The notes under the pieces: model-generated
Told to the model about the DNA's origin: nothing
Seen by the model: the letters and a program-made list of their open reading frames with translations, nothing else
Database searches by the model: none
In this document: positions 41,201 through 49,217 of the stretch, in pieces
How the letters are laid out: every line of letters begins with the position of its first letter
Numbering within the stretch: the first letter of the stretch is position 1
Origin: Apostichopus japonicus
Lineage: Eukaryota > Echinodermata > Holothuroidea > Aspidochirotida > Stichopodidae
DNA: 64,000 nucleotides
Reading direction: 5' to 3'
Assembly (NCBI RefSeq): GCF_037975245.1
Contig: NC_092568.1
Coordinates: forward strand, 36,797,001 to 36,861,000
Translations under genes and position numbers: made by a program

Positions 41201-44200
41201 ATCTGATAGCAATTATAGGCCAAGGCCTTTGTAATTGAAAATATAAAGCAAGTGGGATATACAAAACTAACAGGATTTTTGCCTAAAGGAAATTGACAAC
41301 TTTATGTCGTCACCCCCCCCCCCCTCCCAACTCCCCCTGCAAACAATGAAACACAAGCACAGAGAAAGCCAGAGGATGACATCAGTTAATGCAATATCTT
41401 ATCAGTGACAGGATGAAAATGTTTTACATTTCCTTTCATGGTGAAAGTAACTTGATCTGTTCATGAATTGGAAGAAATGCATGTAGGACTCTCGAATATG
41501 ACAAAATTTAATGTTTCAGTAAATGATATGGCCTCAAAACTAGTAAAAAGTACAGAATTTGAACAAATAACTGAAAGAATTCGGTATTTCTCTACAAATT
41601 GCGATGAAATGTCATGAACATAGGACAAAATTTTGTCCATGGCTAACGTTAGAGGAAACTATTAGTCACTATATATGGCTGAGGACTGGCTTGAAAGCAT
41701 ATTTTTGTTTTCATAACAGGTTATAAATAGAATGCCTTCTTTACTTCTGACCTTTGGATGGGTTAACTTGTATCTAAGTAATTCCTGCTCGAAGCATTTC
41801 TGAAAGTTGCATACATTCATTGTAGTTTCACCCCTGGGAACCTAAAAGATGCAATTAGAATATATTTGTTTGTAAAAAAAAAGGAAATATTAATTCTTTT
41901 TAATGTACACAAAAAGAGCAAAATTAACCCCTCCCCCCCCTCAAAAATGAGGATAACCTACCTAGACAACAGCCTCATATTTTCATTCATTCTAAAAAAT
42001 TTAGCTTTAAAGAAGCTTTTTAAATAAAATTTCACAATTCGTTTCACAGTATTATGAACTAAGCTACTGCTTTGGACAAAATATGGACAATTAACAATGC
42101 TCCAGTAAGAGTAAAGGAGCCTAAGGAGAATGTTCTCCTCCTCCTTTGATCACGGTTTGCCGGGGTATCCACAACAAATTTACATTACATTCAAAGATAC
42201 TTATTATTATTGGGTCCATTTTATAATTCAACAAAGTGAGAAAAAACAACATTTCCAAAAAAAGTCACCTAGCCCATGTTGGTACCTTTCCTCCAAACCC
42301 ATCCCCCTCCCCACCCCTCCCTCAACATTTTCCCTTCAAATATTATAAATGCTGGTTTTACTACTACAGATCACTCAGAGAGGAAATGTAGCTAAGGAGA
42401 CCTAAGGCAAAAATGTTCACAACTTGGATGTGAGACAAGCAGTGACAGGAAAAACTTATTCAAATAGAGGGCAGTATGTCAAAATTCAAAAGGACTTTGT
42501 CTCAAAGGTCTGTTCTCTGCTCACATCTCTAGCATATGAATTAATTATTTTCTTTTTGCATTGAAGGGTATTCTCCACTATGACTACCGACTTATTTGGA
42601 GGGGGGGGGGGGGAAGAGATGGCAGAACAATTCCTGCATTAATTTCTGAAGCCAAAAACGATGTGTTCTATGCTATAAATAGATTTTTCATATTTCTGAA
42701 ATTTGAAGGTAACACCAAAAATAATTATAACAGATTATTTTAATCCATGACACATACCTTTAGATAAAATTCAAAAGCCCTTTCAGTTACGTTGGTCCCT
42801 TCTTGCAGCAAACGATGTGAATAGTGGAGTCCCTCACTACCAGAAAATATAGAATAACAACTGGAACCAACCTGCAGCCAGCATTCTGATCTTTCTGCAG
42901 TCATCTCCAGGAGGCTGTACAGTTTTTTACAAATTCCTATGAATCAAAATCAAATTTTACACAATGACTTTCTTTAAAAATAGACTGCTATTGTGTATTA
43001 TTGTTGCTTGCAACTAAATGGTTCTTTCAGCAACCAAACATCACAATATCAGGTTTTTATTTAGATTGCCCTTGTGCAGTGGAAGGAAAGGAACCAGCTT
43101 GGGCTCTTTTTCATAAAAGTTACTTAGGAATGTTCCTAAATCAATGCTCCTAAATAACTTCAGAATTCAGAAGAAATGGTTCCTATCTTAAGAAGAAAGA
43201 ATCTTCCTAATATAGGACAAATTTATGAGGAATTTATTGAAAGTTCCTATCTTTAATGTCAGTGGACAAGCCTGATGCCACCTTTGACCCTGCTGCAAAA
43301 GTCTATATTTCAAAACTTTTTTCTTAACTCAAGTTCCTACAGAAATGGCGGTAGTTGCTCCTGCAGCAAATCCATAATGCTCAGCCTGCTGAATGGATAC
43401 TTTGCATACATTTGCTGGTCAGTCCAATAATCCATTAGTTCCGTCTCTAAACATTCTCTCCCAACGTAGAACACATCAATGATCCCTTTCAAGCAGCCCA
43501 AAAGCCATATACATAGCCACCTATTTAATACAAGCTAATTCACACTACTGAAACATGTTAAACTAGCAGTGTTTTCTTAACTTGAAATTTCCCGCCAAAA
43601 ATTCACATGTGGCACTAACTAAGAAGTTTCTTAGGTCTACTGAAGATGATTCCTTAAATTAGGAACAATTTCAGTACAAAGATAGTAATGAATTCTTTGT
43701 AAATTGCTTTATGAAATATGGAAGATAGGAATGTTCCTAAAGAAAAAACAGTTATCGTCTTAGGGACAATTATTCTTCCTATGTTCAAAGATTATTCCTA
43801 ACTTTTATGAAATAGAGCCCAGATCTGGTTTTTTTAAAACCATGTAACAAAAAAGTTTATACAACACCTAATTGTATTCTGGTCATTTGATTGGTCAATT
43901 ACTTGTTGATTGCATGCAAAATCCGCTCTATTCCACTCTATGAAATAGAACCATGGGTTATACTTTTTTGGTAGCACTTTTTTCAATGGTAAGAGAGCAG
44001 AGAAACCTGTCTGTTCAAAACAATCTGTTGCATGAGTGCATTTTACCCATCTTAATATAATATGTTGTATAAAACAAATAATGAATGGTTTCCATTCGTG
44101 CAATAGTGCAAATATTTCATTCATTGAAAGATGTAATTTGTTCCATTCAACTTGGCTGCGCTTCGTTGAATGGAACATTCCATCTTTCAACTCATGAAAT

Positions 44201-47052
44201 ATTTGCTCTATTGCACTCATAACCATTCATTATTTGTATAATAATGAATATACATGATATGAAGGAGGATGGCAAAAGGTGAGTGAAGCGGCGAGTTGTG
44301 TCTCTTCCTTACAGTAAATTAACCTTTGTCTTGAATATTCTTATCAGGAAGTGACCTTCACCAGAATGACGTTAAATTTCTTTTTCTCAGAATTCACACG
44401 AATCAATTTCCTCGTCAGGGCATGATAAGAGTAATTCACCAGCTATAATGCACCTATCACACAGTTAATATCAAATGCACCATACTTCATGTGGAAACTA
44501 TCATATAGGAGAAAAGGAACAAATATAAAGTGAATTGAAAACAACCAACACAGTGACATCACTGGAAAATTCATCAATTTGAAAGAGTGATGGGGACCCT
44601 ACCTAGAAAGTCTTCCATGCTGAAAGGTGTCGTAAATTCATCTGATGCAGAAGCTGTTTAATGAGGAATAAAATACACGTAGAGCTTTATTCAAGAAGAA
44701 TTTAGAAAGGAAACAAAATCATTAAAAAAACAAGTTTCAATTCAGAGGACACTAATTTCCAGATCAAATGTAGGTCTTCAAATTTGTTTGAACATTTTTG
44801 TGCAAGAGAAACAGTAATTTATATTTTTCGGTACAAATGCTGTGAATAGCAAATTTATCTTTTTTAAAAAAAAAAAATGAAGTACAAGATAACATAGTTT
44901 TGTGGTGACTTTATATGTAACAGTCAACTAGTCAGAAGTACACCACACAACATCATTAGATTAAATCTGAATTTCAAAAGATAATGGCTTGAGACTTTGA
45001 TTTATACAGATTGCCAAACTTTTTGAACCAAATTTGTAAATAAACATCAAAGTAGGAAAATTTAGAGAAAGACAAAGACGAGAAGATGAGCCTCTTGTTT
45101 AAGCACAATTTAAGGTTTTATCTCAAATTTTGGTGATATTACAGTTTCTCCTGCATTTTTACAAGATATTCTGCAAATAAACAACATTGTTGATTGTCAC
45201 TTACCTTCATTAACCTCAAAGTCATATTTGGAAACAATGGGGATTTTTTTTTTGATGTCTATCAGGCCTACCTAGGCAACAAGATATTCAAAAGACTTTA
45301 TGACCTAATACCACTATTTGTGCAAAACTTGTGTATACGCTTCAAAACAGGAGTTTTTCTTGGATTCTGCCAATGTTGTGTACATGTGTATGTTCTATCA
45401 CATTCTTGAAGCTGAATGGACCTATGAAATCCCAAACCCCTGGTTTATGCTTCCACACCGATAATCAATAAAACCAAGAACATGATCCGATTACCCCGGT
45501 ACTGAGAGTACTGCAGTAGTTACCAATTAAACAGCGAATCTTTTTCAAAATTGTATGCTTTGTTTTAATGGCAAGTTGCCGACCTACTTGAGTGAACTGT
45601 TGACATGGCATTGTGGTGGGTGCAATCTTGGCACCAACAATTGAGTAAATCTTAGTTTTATGGTGATAGGGTGATTCATATTTGTGCACCATGGGTATGG
45701 AATGCCCAGCCGCCAGGACTGCGTCATTTACCCACCTTTGATTGTTTTTAGTCCCAACTTAAAACTCATCTTTTTATCATGTACTTTAGTGGCTAATCTT
45801 GTTTTTGTCTTAACCTTGTTTGCATCAGTTTCATTAATTTATTGATTAATTTATTGCTTTTATTGAAAGTTTTTATTCATTTATTTCTGATTTTGCTTTG
45901 ACTACTTATTTTTCTTTTTTTACTCTGTACATATCTTATATCGGTACTAAAAGATTTTACTCTAGTCCCATGTAAAGTGCTTTGAGATATTCTGTTATGT
46001 AAAGCATTGTATAAATATATTATTATTATGATATATATCTTATGCAGTACATTACACACTAACATTAATATTCAAAGTAGTAAAAATATCAGAATTTCTC
46101 CTTTCAAGAGGAATATTGAACATGTCTTTCCATACCTTCAAGTGTGTATATTTCTGTTGATTCATTCCCAAGCTCTTCTGTAACAGATACTGAAATATAT
46201 CTGTGCTCATTCTCCCTGGCCATGTTTGACCTCTGACCCAAAGTTAAATGCCACAGAACCTGTTGTGAAGGAAAAACAGAAAGTTCTACCATAAAGAAAT
46301 ACAAATGCGAGCAGGGAACAAAAATCCCAGAAAGTGACAATTGTGCTCTACACCACTGCAAGTTTGGAACATGAAAATTGCATTGAGATACTTATAAGTT
46401 CATTTACTTCTTCTAAATTGCACATACTAACCGCATTCTTCTCATCTCTTTCTTCCAGCTTACAAGATTCAAAATTAATTTGTAAAAATAAAGGTGTCTA
46501 AATTTTACCTCACTTATGACTTGAGCTCTCGTAAAGATGCACTCTGTTGGCTGTGGATTCATCTTGTGTCCAAGTTTCTTGCCACTAGGACTAGAGGAAA
46601 GAAAAGTTACTTTGTGAAATGACCAAGCAGCATCAAAACTGCTGTTAGTTTTCCATTTCTAAGCAGTTTCCAAACTATTTGTCATCTTTTCTACCTCACT
46701 GATTTGCCACAGGTCCTTCATTGAGTCTGACCCTTTGACTTGTTATAGCATCAAAGGCACTAGATTATGACTCCTATACTTTATATACACAAAATGGTAA
46801 AATCTAAGGCTATCTATTAGGCCTAACATTTTGGTTGATATTTTCTGTCTCACATCATTTTAAAATATTGAAGCTATCTTACTCTGATGTAAATAATGCC
46901 GACACAAACTGAAATTCCTCACAGATATCTACAATGCATGAATATAAAACAACAGTTGTCTCCTGTGGTAATATAAATTTGACACTGGACAGCTGTTCTA
47001 TCCATTTGCCTTTGCAATTTCTGTCACGGTACCTCAAAGATGGAGCAGACAT
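11342..47052 (-). CDS. 16-exon gene, 600-aa protein, candidate TOPOVIBL/TOP6BL (SPO11 partner in meiosis)
   Basis: Span of one minus-strand gene whose exons are listed separately. Sixteen exons with GT/AG borders join without a phase conflict into a 600-codon frame from the ATG at 47052-47050 to TGA at 11344-11342. Seen: an N-terminal mixed strand/helix region of about 270 residues, a helical middle (residues 272-493, with [16 protein letters not shown] and [11 protein letters not shown]), an acidic low-complexity linker (494-574), and a C-terminal acidic helix-like tail ending DWLIEEA, with Trp at 595. Family knowledge as I recall it: animal TOPOVIBL is about 580 residues, has a degenerate GHKL part and a transducer part, is encoded by many small exons, and ends in a short tryptophan-bearing motif that binds REC114. 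The match in size, order and tail suggests this identity, but I cannot align it here. Alternative: another HEAT-like or unannotated nuclear protein. The gene model is far surer than the name. Confidence 0.5.
11423..13253. other. intron with degenerate AGGTCA-rich repeats
   Basis: Intron 15. From about 12420 to 12870 there are at least two diverged copies of a unit containing AAAGGTCATTTGAGGTCAAA and GACCTGGAAATCTTGATAT-like text. It looks like an old transposon or tandem repeat. A purine run lies at 13170-13220. Confidence 0.4.
13254..13409 (-). CDS. 16-exon gene, exon 15
   Basis: Acceptor atttcaacag, donor GTATGT. 52 codons, residues 523-574 ([16 protein letters not shown], then acidic low-complexity sequence to LEQVTED). 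Phase 0 at both ends. Confidence 0.87.
13410..15861. other. intron, no supported gene
   Basis: Intron 14 of the large gene. It holds TA repeats at 13984-14006, C runs near 14150 and 15130, and a G-rich run at 15375-15405. I see no exon-like open frame with splice sites. Confidence 0.5.
15862..15948 (-). CDS. 16-exon gene, exon 14
   Basis: Acceptor ctacaattag, donor GTAATG. 29 codons, residues 494-522 ([16 protein letters not shown], then LASTSMDEE). Acidic and probably disordered. Its phase fits, but further small exons in the flanking long introns cannot be excluded. Confidence 0.78.
17494..17859. mobile_element. TTAA-flanked inverted-repeat element (Kolobok/piggyBac-like MITE)
   Basis: Terminal inverted repeats AGGGTGTGAAGACTCGC at the left and the complement of GCGAGTCTTCACTGCCT at the right are flanked on both sides by TTAA (17490-17493 and 17860-17863). 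The 366-base interior has no open frame. TTAA target sites are typical of the Kolobok and piggyBac superfamilies; the TIR lacks the CCC start of piggyBac, so Kolobok-like is preferred. Confidence 0.75.
19998..20345. repeat. 33-bp minisatellite with repeated AP-1 sites
   Basis: About ten units of GTGACTGGTAATGACTTGAG plus about 13 variable bases; the middle units are exactly 33 bases apart. Because 33 is divisible by three, long frames cross it on both strands, but the outer units break frame and it lies in an intron, so it is not taken as coding. Several units contain TGAGTCA. Confidence 0.88.
21699..24450. repeat. 97-bp tandem satellite, about 25 regular units plus degenerate ends
   Basis: The marker cagctcaagagacaattgtc recurs at 21876, 21973, 22070, 22167, 22264, 22361 and 22458 and on to about 24200, always 97 bases apart except for a unit near 23708 missing one base. 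Units carry gcctcttgaatactgagaaa and ccattatgaccaaccct. The array is frayed at both ends (a 73-base unit near 21700; diverged units after 24240). 97 is not a multiple of three, so it is not a coding repeat. It sits inside intron 13 of the large gene. Confidence 0.97.
24868..24966 (-). CDS. 16-exon gene, exon 13
   Basis: Acceptor cttttattacag, donor GTAAGT. 33 codons, residues 461-493 ([16 protein letters not shown], then [10 protein letters not shown]). The 8.9-kb intron that follows contains the 97-bp satellite. Confidence 0.9.
25071..25096. repeat. (GA)n microsatellite
   Basis: GA dinucleotide run in the 263-base intron between exons 12 and 13. On the transcribed strand it is a TC run, which could act as an extra pyrimidine tract. 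Confidence 0.85.
25230..25340 (-). CDS. 16-exon gene, exon 12
   Basis: Acceptor CATTGACAG, donor GTAAGT. 37 codons, residues 424-460 ([33 protein letters not shown]). Phase 0 at both ends. This is the segment that most suggests a long transducer-type helix. Confidence 0.9.
25571..25801 (-). mobile_element. tRNA-derived SINE, family A copy 1
   Basis: On the minus strand it starts GGAGTGTTAGCTCAGTGG (A box) and has GAGTTCGAGTCACTCC (B box), forming a tRNA-like head. A body of about 160 bases follows, then an end at AGGATCTAAAATACATGCAT. The anticodon loop is degenerate, so this is a SINE, not a tRNA gene. It matches copies at 30037-30279 and 57814-58019. Confidence 0.85.
26051..26101. repeat. 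17-bp repeat, three perfect copies
   Basis: ttagtgtcactccttaa occurs three times head to tail without a mismatch. Confidence 0.9.
27722..27855 (-). CDS. 16-exon gene, exon 11
   Basis: Acceptor TTGACAG, donor GTAATT. It completes Asp379 and adds 44 residues to 423 ([39 protein letters not shown]). Strongly helical in appearance. Confidence 0.88.
28962..29086. mobile_element. MITE family M, short copy (125 bp)
   Basis: Ends GGGTGCTATTTCATAAATGTTA and the complement of TAACATTTATGAAATAGACCC form a long imperfect terminal inverted repeat, with AGGAATRTTC blocks inside. The same termini bound a larger copy at 43101-43820. No clear target duplication was found. Confidence 0.7.
30037..30279 (-). 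mobile_element. tRNA-derived SINE, family A copy 2
   Basis: Near-identical to copy 1 (25571-25801) through the body and tRNA head. Two head changes (ctcaggacc, gatctaacac) damage the boxes. A TATG run at 30037-30050 marks the tail, matching the CATA tail of copy 3. Confidence 0.85.
31322..31980. mobile_element. hAT-type element nested in the larger one
   Basis: Termini CAAGGGCGGCGGAA and TTCCGCCGCCCTTG are inverted repeats, flanked by ATCCAGGT and GTCCAGGT (7 of 8 identical). The 659-base interior carries the GCGCCACCATCGGTTGGCGC module at 31753-31775. Its insertion inside 30461-33048 makes it younger than that element. Confidence 0.85.
32119..32322. repeat. long (TA)n tracts around a perfect hairpin
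   Basis: TA runs surround ATGAGACTAGTG-GAA-CACTAGTCTCAT (32165-32191), a perfect 12-base stem. A second 17-base perfect inverted repeat pairs 32269-32285 with 32371-32387. Confidence 0.9.
33341..33463 (-). CDS. 16-exon gene, exon 10
   Basis: Donor GTACAT is good. The acceptor is GGACCAG, with a weak pyrimidine tract. It encodes 40 residues after the split Gly338 ([36 protein letters not shown]), with one base over. The open frame continues upstream to an in-frame ATG, but phase with exon 9 supports the acceptor used. Confidence 0.78.
34705..34930. repeat. irregular GCATTGTATT repeat
   Basis: Tandem variants of gcattgtatt and atattgtgtgg, decaying into attacat repeats towards 34930. It gives spurious reading frames rich in Ile, Val, Cys and His. 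Confidence 0.85.
35075..35510. repeat. diverged tandem duplication, about 243-bp period
   Basis: Two copies share gcaatattttgactga / gcaatactttgaccga, then tgacctaa, taattagtgactggttt and ctgacacttctgtgctattta, with 243-244 bases between matching marks. Not coding. Confidence 0.7.
36003..36140 (-). mobile_element. tRNA-derived SINE, family C
   Basis: On the minus strand GTGGCCTAAGGAGTGGATAA begins a tRNA-like head with an A-box-like GTGGATAAAGGCGGTGG and a B box GGGTTCGATTCCC. A short body ends near CCATCTG. The spacing and lack of a proper anticodon stem argue against a working tRNA. Confidence 0.65.
37053..37249 (-). CDS. 16-exon gene, exon 9 (donor uncertain)
   Basis: Acceptor gcttcattcacag. 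It encodes [18 protein letters not shown], then [26 protein letters not shown] and MDINLN, up to residue 337. The only donors that keep phase with exon 10 are GTTAAA after 37053 and GTTATC after 37083; both are poor matches to the consensus. The longer version is given. The choice changes the protein by 10 residues. Confidence 0.65.
37250..39715. other. intron, no supported gene
   Basis: Intron 8 of the large gene. It has a G run at 37561-37571 and a purine-rich stretch at 38030-38215. Two moderately long minus-strand frames (38644-38892 and 38943-39143) lack splice sites in phase with the gene and were not called. Confidence 0.4.
39543..39590. repeat. catttaaatat repeat
   Basis: Four near copies of catttaaatat, each internally palindromic at atttaaat. 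Confidence 0.8.
39716..39784 (-). CDS. 16-exon gene, exon 8
   Basis: Acceptor aatttcatctcag, donor GTAAGT. One base completes His249, then [18 protein letters not shown] and on to PENF (250-271), with two bases over. A second AG inside (cttgcccag) would create a stop in frame, so the upstream AG is chosen. Confidence 0.85.
41088..41143 (-). CDS. 16-exon gene, exon 7
   Basis: Acceptor TTGCCCAACAG, donor GTAAGT. It encodes [18 protein letters not shown] (231-248) plus two bases. The alternating hydrophobics look like a beta strand pair. Confidence 0.85.
41752..41841 (-). CDS. 16-exon gene, exon 6
   Basis: Acceptor CATCTTTTAG, donor GTCAGA (a weaker GT context). Exactly 30 codons, residues 201-230 ([27 protein letters not shown]). 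Phase 0 at both ends. Confidence 0.85.
42758..42936 (-). CDS. 16-exon gene, exon 5
   Basis: Acceptor GATTCATAG, donor GTATGT. It completes Gly141 and encodes 59 further residues to 200 ([44 protein letters not shown]). It is open only in the phase predicted by its neighbours. Confidence 0.9.
43101..43820. mobile_element. MITE family M, long copy (720 bp)
   Basis: Ends GGGCTCTTTTTCATAAAAGTTA and the complement of TAACTTTTATGAAATAGAGCCC are inverted repeats homologous to the 28962-29086 copy. Repeated blocks such as taggaatgttcctaa occur inside both arms. No transposase frame is seen. No clear target duplication. Confidence 0.72.
44074..44237. mobile_element. 164-bp foldback element
   Basis: The left arm acaaataatgaatggtt... 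(44074-44151) pairs imperfectly along its whole length with the right arm (44165-44237), leaving a 13-base loop ttggctgcgcttc. Typical of foldback MITEs; no target duplication was identified. Confidence 0.85.
44603..44653 (-). CDS. 16-exon gene, exon 4 (51-base microexon)
   Basis: Acceptor TTAAACAG, donor GTAGGG. Two bases complete Ala124, then 16 codons ([16 protein letters not shown]) and one base over. It was recognised because both phases fit exons 3 and 5 exactly. Confidence 0.82.
   Translation of the reverse strand, partial: LLHQMNLRHLSAWKTF
45465..46030 (+). mobile_element. LINE 3' fragment, L2/CR1-like reverse transcriptase tail
   Basis: Decayed C-terminal reverse-transcriptase sequence. 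[23 protein letters not shown] and, in another frame, [18 protein letters not shown] then SQLKTHLF match the HITPVLRxLHWLPV ... WNxLP ... LKTHLF pattern of L2/CR1-type LINEs. It has internal stops and a frameshift, so it is dead. The 3' end (gtaaagtgctttgagatatt then taaatatattattattat) is the usual LINE tail. It is 5'-truncated and inserted in intron 3 of the large gene. Confidence 0.88.
46136..46259 (-). CDS. 16-exon gene, exon 3
   Basis: Acceptor TTCACAACAG, donor GTATGG. It encodes residues 83-123 plus one base ([26 protein letters not shown]). Phase agrees with both neighbours. Confidence 0.88.
46509..46584 (-). CDS. 16-exon gene, exon 2
   Basis: Acceptor CTAGTCCTAG, donor GTAAAA. One base completes the split codon of exon 1 (Asp57), then 25 codons to residue 82 ([20 protein letters not shown]). 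It ends in phase 0. Confidence 0.85.
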
Positions 47053-47061
47053 GATGTCATG
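46883..47061 (-). CDS. 16-exon gene, exon 1 of coding sequence
   Basis: Acceptor tgtttacag before 47061, donor GTAAGA after 46883. The first in-frame ATG is at 47052-47050 ([12 protein letters not shown]). The nine bases upstream (CATGACATC) are open in the same frame, so an upstream coding exon cannot be excluded. It encodes residues 1-56 plus two bases, including strand-like VKFILP and [12 protein letters not shown]. The presence of an acceptor implies at least one more exon upstream, probably 5' UTR. Confidence 0.85.
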
Positions 47062-48115
47062 CTGTAAACAATTTGGGTACAATTACAAGTTGCCTAGGAC
47101 CCTGCAATGCCTTACTTGTTTGTCAGAAGCTGATATTAATATCCCTTGTTTACTTCTTTCACTAGTTTGCTCTTGGACATCTTAAAAGACTAACACTCAT
47201 TTAAGGGGGTGTGATTGACATTTAGAATATAAATCTAGATACACTTCAGATGTTTGCTTCATGTTATTGAACATGTGTTTGTTGGAATGGTAGCAAAGGC
47301 CATTCTCTCCCTGAAATAGTTTGCTTATTTAAAAACATGATGTTTCAAACACCCAAGATAGTTTTAATGATACATCATACTCTGAGCCTCCTATTTAATT
47401 ACGGTGCGAAGGTTTCAGTTACAACTACAAGATCTTGACAGATGCCTAGCTAGTTCATGAGTCATTGTAGCCTAGCCTATGTCCTGATTCTGACGCGTAC
47501 AGATAGACCTAAGGTAGCAAAGACTGAAGATAGCAATTAGCATGTCTTTGATACTACAAGTAGTAGTAGGTTTATACTAAAGTGCACATTAGGCTAGCTT
47601 GCAATGTTATTCAACGGATTACTTACGGTCATTAGCGTAACATAGGGCAGTGTTTAGACCTATTCTGAATATATTACACATTCCACAGCCACTCTACTAA
47701 AAATCGCAGCCTAAGTATCAGAAAAAAAACTTCCAAATCATTCACTGCATGTATCAGGTTTTAACACATATCATATGTTAAGTTGAGGATTCGTCAGAAA
47801 TCATCCAGCAGATCGTTTACAAACCCCGCATGCGTATTATGAACAAACAGCTCTCGTAGCTTGTACGTACGTGTACACGTGTTGATCTCCGGATTCCCGG
47901 CAAAGCATCTGATTGGATGATATATACAGCTGAATTCAGATTATTTGGTGGAAGTTTCATGCTAAATATCCTGCGTGTAAGCAGTACACCTGTTTTCACA
48001 ATACGTATGGGTTGTTGCTGGATAATAATGGAACGATAATCAAATGTTATCACGCTAACAATGCCTAGACTTCAGTCAAACAAGCGATATACTTAGTCTT
48101 CAATTGTTTGTACTG
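47062..48115. other. upstream region of the 16-exon gene
   Basis: It should hold the 5' UTR exon and promoter of the minus-strand gene, because exon 1 begins at a splice acceptor. I cannot place the transcription start. A possible 66-base upstream exon at 47245-47310 was considered and rejected as weak. Confidence 0.4.
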
Positions 48116-48123
48116 CATGAAAA

Positions 48124-49209
48124 CAGTGGCGGCGGAACCGGGGGGGGCTTGGGGGGGGGGGGGGGGCTCAGCCCCCCCAATGAAAAAGTTGAGGGGGCAA
48201 ATGCATGATAAGCCCCCCCAATATTTACCAAGGCTCCGAAACGTGCATCTGCCCATTTTTCAATGCATACTTGTCGATCTGTCCGATGCACACGTATACT
48301 ATATAGGTGTAATAATTTTAGTAATTGCCGGGGGACCCTCGGCCCGTCCCCTGGCTTTAGACCTTATTGTCACCCCAACCGCGTCTTCACGCCCCGTGAA
48401 AAGTGGAAGCAGTGAATGTGAGTACCGGTAAGCGTAACACAACTTCGTCTTAGGCCAATGACTTGCCTCATTTCAGCCAGTTCTCCAACATCCCCTTACT
48501 TAGTGACGGAGCGTCCATATATACAGTCAGGGGGCGGATGCCCCCCCCCCCGACGGACTCAAATGGACTGTTGGCGCCCTTTTCAGCACTACTTTTTACT
48601 TATTCGCGATTATTGACTATTTTATTGCGCTCTCAAATATCTATTGACATTTGTCATATTCTGTTGGTGTAATCTTCCGACAAAATGGAAACGACACCTA
48701 TTTATTCACTGTTTATCTGCAAATTAGCAAGGCCCGGAAAGGGTCATTTCCTGCAATCTAGGGAGTGTCTTTACTCAAAAAATTTCTGTACGCTCCGCGC
48801 CAACCTGTGGTGGCGCTCCTCTTAGATAGTGTCGAAAGCGCCCCTACAGACCATTCTTGCCCCCCCCCGACCAATACCCCTAGCTCCGCCACTGCCCTTA
48901 CTACACTCAAAAACGTCTTTGCGAGTACACTACGAGTAATAGCTACTCTCTTAAAACATTATCGAATATACAAATTACAATGTTTTTACAGACTTTTACG
49001 TGCAATCTGAGAAATTGCAGGCTTGAGACCCATATTTTAGGGCTAGGTATTCGCAGCATAAAACACTCGGGAAGTGCCGTTTCCGGCAATCTGGGGGTTT
49101 GAAAAACCCAAAATTTTCTTGTACGCTCCGCGCCAACCGATGGTGGCGCTCCGCTTAGATGGTCTCCACACATTAGCCCCCCAATAATTCTTCCGTTCCG
49201 CCGCGCCTG
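48124..49209. mobile_element. hAT-type element with CATGAAAA target duplication
   Basis: Termini CAGTGGCGGCGGAACCGG and the complement of CTTCCGTTCCGCCGCGCCTG are imperfect inverted repeats. Perfect 8-base duplications CATGAAAA lie at 48116-48123 and 49210-49217. The 1086-base interior holds another hAT element and two inverted copies of the shared GGAGCGCCACC module. No transposase frame. Confidence 0.92.
48501..48894. mobile_element. hAT-type element nested within 48124-49209
   Basis: Termini TAGTGACGGAGCGTCC and the complement of CCCTAGCTCCGCCACTG pair imperfectly. The 8-base flanks are identical (CCCTTACT at 48493-48500 and 48895-48902). The 394-base interior carries a degenerate module copy at 48783-48835. 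Confidence 0.9.
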
Positions 49210-49217
49210 CATGAAAA

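Noticed and set aside
47245-47310. Possible 66-base exon upstream of the 16-exon gene (minus strand)
   Set aside because: The acceptor tatttcag and phase fit, but the donor GTGTAT is poor and the protein has a plausible start without it.
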